A DNA stretch of 64,000 bases from JAGNKE01 sp964583335 (GTDB lineage Bacteria; Pseudomonadota; Alphaproteobacteria; Micavibrionales; Micavibrionaceae), in contig CAZOVG010000001.1 in assembly GCA_964583335.1 (NCBI GenBank), forward strand, positions 186,001 to 250,000. The letters are read 5' to 3'. The position numbers were made by a program, and so were the translations under genes. The number at the start of each line of letters is the position of its first letter. Within the stretch, counting starts at the first letter, position 1. Of this stretch, positions 60,004 to 64,000 are shown piece by piece. The notes below the pieces were generated by a model that did not search any database, had not been told where the DNA came from, and was given only the letters and a program-made list of their open reading frames with translations.

Positions 60004-60005
60004 AG

Positions 60006-61397
60006 TTAGCGATCCGTCGTCTTGGCGATTTTAATTTGGTCCTCGATTTCCCTTTGGAGCTCGATAACCGAAAGCTCAAGCAAAACGGAGAACGATGCCT
60101 CGTTTCGCAAGAAACTTTTGAACAGGTCGAATTTCTGCATCAGTTTAATTGCCTGAAGTGTCACAAGCTTGCGGTCTACGTTCGCAGGGGTGTCGTAGAG
60201 GTTCGTGAAAAAGTCGGGGTTCTGATAAACTTTTTTGGTCAGCAATTCCATCTGCGCATAATAGCTCGGGTTTTCACCAATAAGCGCCAGAACCTCCGCA
60301 GCAGGCACGCCCAACTCAGTCAGGACCGGCTCCAGAAACACGCGGGCGTTCATCGGGACGACGTTTCCACCCGCATCTACGGCCGTACTTCCCTCTGCTT
60401 TCATAGCAGCGATGGCGTGGTAGCTATTTTCCGCAACGTTTCGCTTCGCAACAATGGAGCGCAATTCCATGTATGCTTCCTGCATTTCAGTCAGAGTGTC
60501 GTTGGCCTGAGAGTTCGCCAGAAGACGCGCCGGGGGCCTTGGAAAAATACTGTGCCCGAAGAGGTTGCTATTGAGGGACAGAACGTCCTCTTCTTCGATG
60601 TTGTCGATCGCGGGCGGTCCAGCGGCTGTGAAAACGGTATTCGTCAGATCCATCTTAATGGTCCAGGGCGAATCGATTACAGTGAAATAGTCGATATCCC
60701 GGTCCAACTGACGGCGCTGCGCCACGGAAAGGCCGCCCCAAGCCAGCGCCGTACATGCAGCAGAAAGGGTGCTGTTGCGGTCTTTTTCGCTGCAGTATTT
60801 GGCGGAGAACTGTCTGAGGCGGTTGTCGATGTCAATATCGTTCCCGTACGTGCCGGACGATCCTGCGTGGCCGAGCTGACGATCCTGCGAGCGTTGAGCC
60901 AGAATCACCGATTGAATTTCATTTTTGCGCTCAGTCGCCGCCAAGCTTTTGATCATGGTTCCGTAGTTACATATGGCGACACTCGGCACATAGTCCTTGT
61001 GAACACGGGCTTGCATGACCTGAAGGAGCTGCTGCGTTTCAAGCTGTTGCTTGGCATCGAAAAGGGTTCCGATCGCCATAACCTGCTGAATGGCGACGGC
61101 CGTAAACTGCTCTGCGGCCAGCATCATGGCGGGAAGAATGCTGTCTTCCCACATTTCATGAACGATAAAGCGCTCGAGCCTTAGGAACTCATCATTGATT
61201 TTTTCATTAAAGTCGTCTTCGGCCTCCTGCCACACGAAAGGATCAGCGATGTTGATGATCGCCTGACAGGTACAGCAGGCCTGCGCCGGTTTTACAGGGT
61301 ATAGGAGCGCCACAAGGCCAAGGGCAGCGGCCAGCCCAAAGCCCTTAAGCTTTGCGACTCGTCTTGTTTTCTGGGGCCCTTGTTTCATTTCCGTCAT
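60006..61397 (-). CDS. Tandem paralogue C (463 aa), exported Cys-rich protein
   Basis: Signal peptide (FGLAAALGLVALLYPVKPAQA) followed directly by ACCTCQ (Cys41, 42 and 44). The core carries EQFTAVAIQQVMAIGTLFDA, HKDYVPSVAICNYGT (Val in place of the usual His), KYCSEKDRN, LSAACT, AIAAMKAEG, NPSYYAQMELLTKKVY and NLYDTPANV. It has the same length and order of blocks as B. The end of the family region (KSFLRNEASFSVLLELSV) is shared. Stop of C and start of B are two bases apart; the gap to D is 12 bases. Confidence 0.75.
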   Translation of the reverse strand: MTEMKQGPQKTRRVAKLKGFGLAAALGLVALLYPVKPAQACCTCQAIINIADPFVWQEAEDDFNEKINDEFLRLERFIVHEMWEDSILPAMMLAAEQFTAVAIQQVMAIGTLFDAKQQLETQQLLQVMQARVHKDYVPSVAICNYGTMIKSLAATERKNEIQSVILAQRSQDRQLGHAGSSGTYGNDIDIDNRLRQFSAKYCSEKDRNSTLSAACTALAWGGLSVAQRRQLDRDIDYFTVIDSPWTIKMDLTNTVFTAAGPPAIDNIEEEDVLSLNSNLFGHSIFPRPPARLLANSQANDTLTEMQEAYMELRSIVAKRNVAENSYHAIAAMKAEGSTAVDAGGNVVPMNARVFLEPVLTELGVPAAEVLALIGENPSYYAQMELLTKKVYQNPDFFTNLYDTPANVDRKLVTLQAIKLMQKFDLFKSFLRNEASFSVLLELSVIELQREIEDQIKIAKTTDR

Positions 61398-61409
61398 ATC
61401 GCCGTCTTA

Positions 61410-62858
61410 TTAATCTTGCGCACGTTTCGTATTTATAATCTCGCTGCTCAGCTTCCTGAAATCTTCTCTGGCGTAGCTGGAGAGCAAAACCGACAGAAGC
61501 ATTTCCTGTCTGAGTTCGCTCTCATAAAGAATGCGGTCAAGCATCAGGTCAATCGCCTTCATCGCCACGCTTTTCCGTGCGACGTTCGCGGGCTTATCGT
61601 AAAGACCCGAGTAGAAGTCAGGGTTTTGGTATATCTTTTTCGCCAAGACCTCCAGCTGCGCCATGTAGCTCGGATTCTCGCCAATAATTCTATAAATCTC
61701 CGCGTCCGTGACGGCGGCGGGCATTAACTGACGAAACGCCGAGGCCAAGAAGGTGCGGGTGAGCGGCGGCGCGCCGGCTATGGTGTCGGAAGTCCCGGCT
61801 GATTTCATGCCCACGATGGTCGCGAAGGTGTTATAGGCAACGCTCCGCTTGGCGGCCACGCTGCGCAGTTGCAGGTAGAGCTTCTGACCGGCCTGTTTTC
61901 TTGTATCAATTCGCGCCAAGCCGCGGGACAGAACGGTACTTCCGTAAAGATTGCTTGCCATGGCCATCACGTCTTCATCATCGCTTGAAGGCGGGAACGC
62001 CGCGCCATCAGCAAAGTTTGTGTTCAAGCTTCTGCGGTACTCGATCAGGCGCGTGTAATCGACGTCAATATTCTTACGTTCGGCGGCGATCGCACCAGTT
62101 GTCCCCGCTCCGCCGGGTCCATCATGGTCACACGCCCTGTCCAGACCTGTTCCGGCCCCGATCCAGTTGTTGTCCTTCGGGTCGCAGTAGGTGCGGACAA
62201 ACTGGCGCCAACGATCAGCCTTATCCCTCTGGACGCTTTGTGCGCCGACAATGCTGTCGTTCGCCATCTGCCGATCCAGCATACGATCAGAGAGAACGCG
62301 CTTGTTGAATATACCGCGCGCTTCCGAAGCCGCCAAGCTGCGGGCTGCCGTGCCCATCCAGCATATTTCCTCGCTGGGATGGTAGTCCTTGTGGGCTTCA
62401 GCGTGGAGTTGCCAGAAAAGACGCTGCGTTTCCAATTGATGCTTGGCATCCAGCATCGCCCCCAGAATCTCCATTTGGTACATGCCCATGGCGGAGAGGT
62501 ATTCCGTCATTTCGGCGAGGCCCACGACCCAGAAATCCTCGAAGAAGTCTTCGACGATCCAGTTTTCTTCGTCGTTGATGTGGTCTTCTATATTTTCCTC
62601 GATGATCGCTTCAAAAATCTCGCCGATAATCTCGGCAATAATCGGAACGAGAATACAATCCAAAATGCCGCAAGCCCAGCAAGGGACCGACACGCAGATC
62701 GCTTCAGCGCTTTTGCTGCGGAGTGTCATGGCCGAGCCGCCAATAACAGAAACCATCAGCAGCACGAGGACGATTTTTTTGACACCGAGCGCAGAAAAGA
62801 GGCTGCTCGGTCGATTCGGCGGCAGAGGGGACGGCGATGACGAACTGCCCTTATCCAT
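61410..62858 (-). CDS. Tandem paralogue D (482 aa), exported Cys-rich protein
   Basis: The start at the ATG 62858 overlaps the stop of E (TGATG) with AAGGA upstream; a GTG one codon earlier is also open. A Ser/Pro-rich head leads into a membrane or signal segment (IVLVLLMVSVIGGSAMTL, cleavage near SAEA) and then ICVSVPCWACGILDC. It keeps TEYLSAMGMYQMEILGAMLD, AHKDYHPSEEICWMGT, YCDPKDNNW and LDRACDHDG, NIDVDYTRL, NPSYMAQLEVLAKKIY and LYDKPANV. D and E share the ACDHDG element that A-C lack, so they form a subgroup. Confidence 0.75.
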   Translation of the reverse strand: MDKGSSSSPSPLPPNRPSSLFSALGVKKIVLVLLMVSVIGGSAMTLRSKSAEAICVSVPCWACGILDCILVPIIAEIIGEIFEAIIEENIEDHINDEENWIVEDFFEDFWVVGLAEMTEYLSAMGMYQMEILGAMLDAKHQLETQRLFWQLHAEAHKDYHPSEEICWMGTAARSLAASEARGIFNKRVLSDRMLDRQMANDSIVGAQSVQRDKADRWRQFVRTYCDPKDNNWIGAGTGLDRACDHDGPGGAGTTGAIAAERKNIDVDYTRLIEYRRSLNTNFADGAAFPPSSDDEDVMAMASNLYGSTVLSRGLARIDTRKQAGQKLYLQLRSVAAKRSVAYNTFATIVGMKSAGTSDTIAGAPPLTRTFLASAFRQLMPAAVTDAEIYRIIGENPSYMAQLEVLAKKIYQNPDFYSGLYDKPANVARKSVAMKAIDLMLDRILYESELRQEMLLSVLLSSYAREDFRKLSSEIINTKRAQD

Positions 62859-64000
62859 CACTGATTCCTTGCTCCAGAAGCGTTAACCAACTGCTTGTTG
62901 GCCTCGCGGAAGGGGGCTCTGAGCTTGCTTGACAACAAAACAGACACGACCATCTCCTTGCGGACCTGGCTTTCGTATATCGAACGGTCGAGCATCAGCT
63001 CAATCGCCTGCATCGCGACCTGCTTACGGGTGATGTTTGCGGGCGTATCATAGAGGTTGGCGTAAAAATCAGGGTTTTGATACAGCTTTTTGGACATAAT
63101 TTCGAGCTGAGAATAGTAGCTCGGCTCAACGCCGATCAGCTCATAAATCTCGGCATCCGGCGTTCCGTTGGGCATAAGCTCCTTCACGATAGAGGCTAGA
63201 TACTGGCGCGTTTGGCCGATCGGCAAAAGGGCTGCCCCAGTTCCTGCCGATTTCAGGCCTACGATCGAATCGAAGCTGTATTGCGCCACGCTGCGTTTGG
63301 CGGCGACGCTGCGAAGCATGACATAGAGCTTGCGCCCGTTATCGGATTTAATTTTAAGCCTCGACAAGTTGCGCGTCAGAACCTCGTGTCCATAGAGGTT
63401 GCGGGACAGGGCGATCACGTCCTCCTCATCATCGGTTCGCGTGGCGTTTGTGAAGTTGACCTCCAAGGTTCTTGGAGCGTCCACGAGCCGGGTGTAGTCA
63501 ATATCGATGTTCATGCGCCAGGGATCGTCCGCGCCCTTATCGCCACCGCCGGGGAAATCGCCATCATGATCGCAGGCAAATTCCAAGCCTGTCAGCTGGC
63601 CGTATGAGGGGCCCGCGGAAGGAAGAGCGCTCGGTACGTTCCAGTTGTTGTCTTTTGTGTCACAGTAGGTATCCACAAACTGCGCCCAACGCCCCCGATA
63701 GTCTTGCTCGGCACTTGGCGCCGCATTTTGGTCGGCGTTCCCAAGCTGGCGCGCGAGGCCTGATGCCGAAAGCGCCATGGAGTTGTGGTGGGATCTGCGC
63801 TCAGAATTCGCCATGCTTCGGATGTTGGTTCCGAACCAGCAGAAATCATCGGAAGGGCGGTAATCTTTATGAGCTTCGGCCTGGAGCTGCCTCATGAGGC
63901 GCTGGGTGTCCAACTGGATTTCAGCATCCATGAAGGCCCCGATGATATTCATCTGCTGCATGGCGACGGCGCTCATTTGCGTTGTCATGTCGGCCATGGC
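62858..64000 (-). CDS. Tandem paralogue E, 5' end beyond the window
   Basis: The N-terminal signal and cysteine region lie past base 64000; the in-window part (about 380 aa) starts within the helical block TTQMSAVAMQQMNIIGAFMD. It keeps AHKDYRPSDDFCWFGT, YCDTKDNNW, FACDHDG, NIDIDYTRLVD, SIVGLKSAG, EPSYYSQLEIMSKKLY and NLYDTPANI. Its stop overlaps the start of D in TGATG. There may be further members to the right. Confidence 0.75.
   Translation of the reverse strand, partial: AMADMTTQMSAVAMQQMNIIGAFMDAEIQLDTQRLMRQLQAEAHKDYRPSDDFCWFGTNIRSMANSERRSHHNSMALSASGLARQLGNADQNAAPSAEQDYRGRWAQFVDTYCDTKDNNWNVPSALPSAGPSYGQLTGLEFACDHDGDFPGGGDKGADDPWRMNIDIDYTRLVDAPRTLEVNFTNATRTDDEEDVIALSRNLYGHEVLTRNLSRLKIKSDNGRKLYVMLRSVAAKRSVAQYSFDSIVGLKSAGTGAALLPIGQTRQYLASIVKELMPNGTPDAEIYELIGVEPSYYSQLEIMSKKLYQNPDFYANLYDTPANITRKQVAMQAIELMLDRSIYESQVRKEMVVSVLLSSKLRAPFREANKQLVNASGARNQ

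Overview
The window reads as chromosome of a free-living, GC-rich alphaproteobacterium. The best lineage markers are the block NDUFA12-like complex I subunit, MlaD, DUF2155 protein (21859-23437), the clpS-clpA pair and a NodT-type RND efflux operon. A Micavibrio- or Rhodospirillales-like organism would fit, but the sequence alone does not prove a family. I see no transposase, integrase or CRISPR array.

Layout. 1-1014: two near-identical copies of an unknown gene, one cut by the window edge. 1179-10218: a divergent two-partner secretion locus with a 2172-residue beta-helix exoprotein (TpsA) and its outer-membrane transporter (TpsB). 10298-16075: SGNH hydrolase, unknown secreted protein, sulfotransferase, family-4 glycosyltransferase and a lone Pycsar-type membrane protein. 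16295-28798: mostly housekeeping genes (clpS, clpA, RidA, NDUFA12, mlaD, HAD hydrolase, metE, PfkB kinase) with three unknown proteins, one of which carries an HExxH motif. 28909-33897: an accessory surface region of small secreted proteins, a CsgG/HfaB-type export lipoprotein, a repeat-bearing secreted protein and a LuxR-type regulator; it looks like a curli- or holdfast-like fibre locus. 34421-41429: a DUF350 membrane protein and a complete RND tripartite pump operon.

41479-48762, all on the minus strand: part of a Dot/Icm-type (type IVB) secretion system, namely a DsbC-like protein, an unknown protein, a lytic transglycosylase, dotD, dotC, dotB, icmT and a TcpQ-domain protein. 48867-56816: FIST protein, lemA with an M48 protease, a Bax-inhibitor-1-like protein, mscL, tRNA-Ala(GGC), an odd subtilase-like protein and rimO. 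56865-64000: an operon of at least five tandem paralogues of a Cys-containing exported protein family that I cannot name, the last running off the window.

The most interesting parts are the five-paralogue operon, the IVB secretion cluster with its unfamiliar neighbours, and the CsgG-centred locus. The paralogues are exported and keep conserved cysteines, and the IVB cluster encodes a periplasmic CPHC protein that could form their disulfides. A link between the two is an inference, because other genes lie between them.
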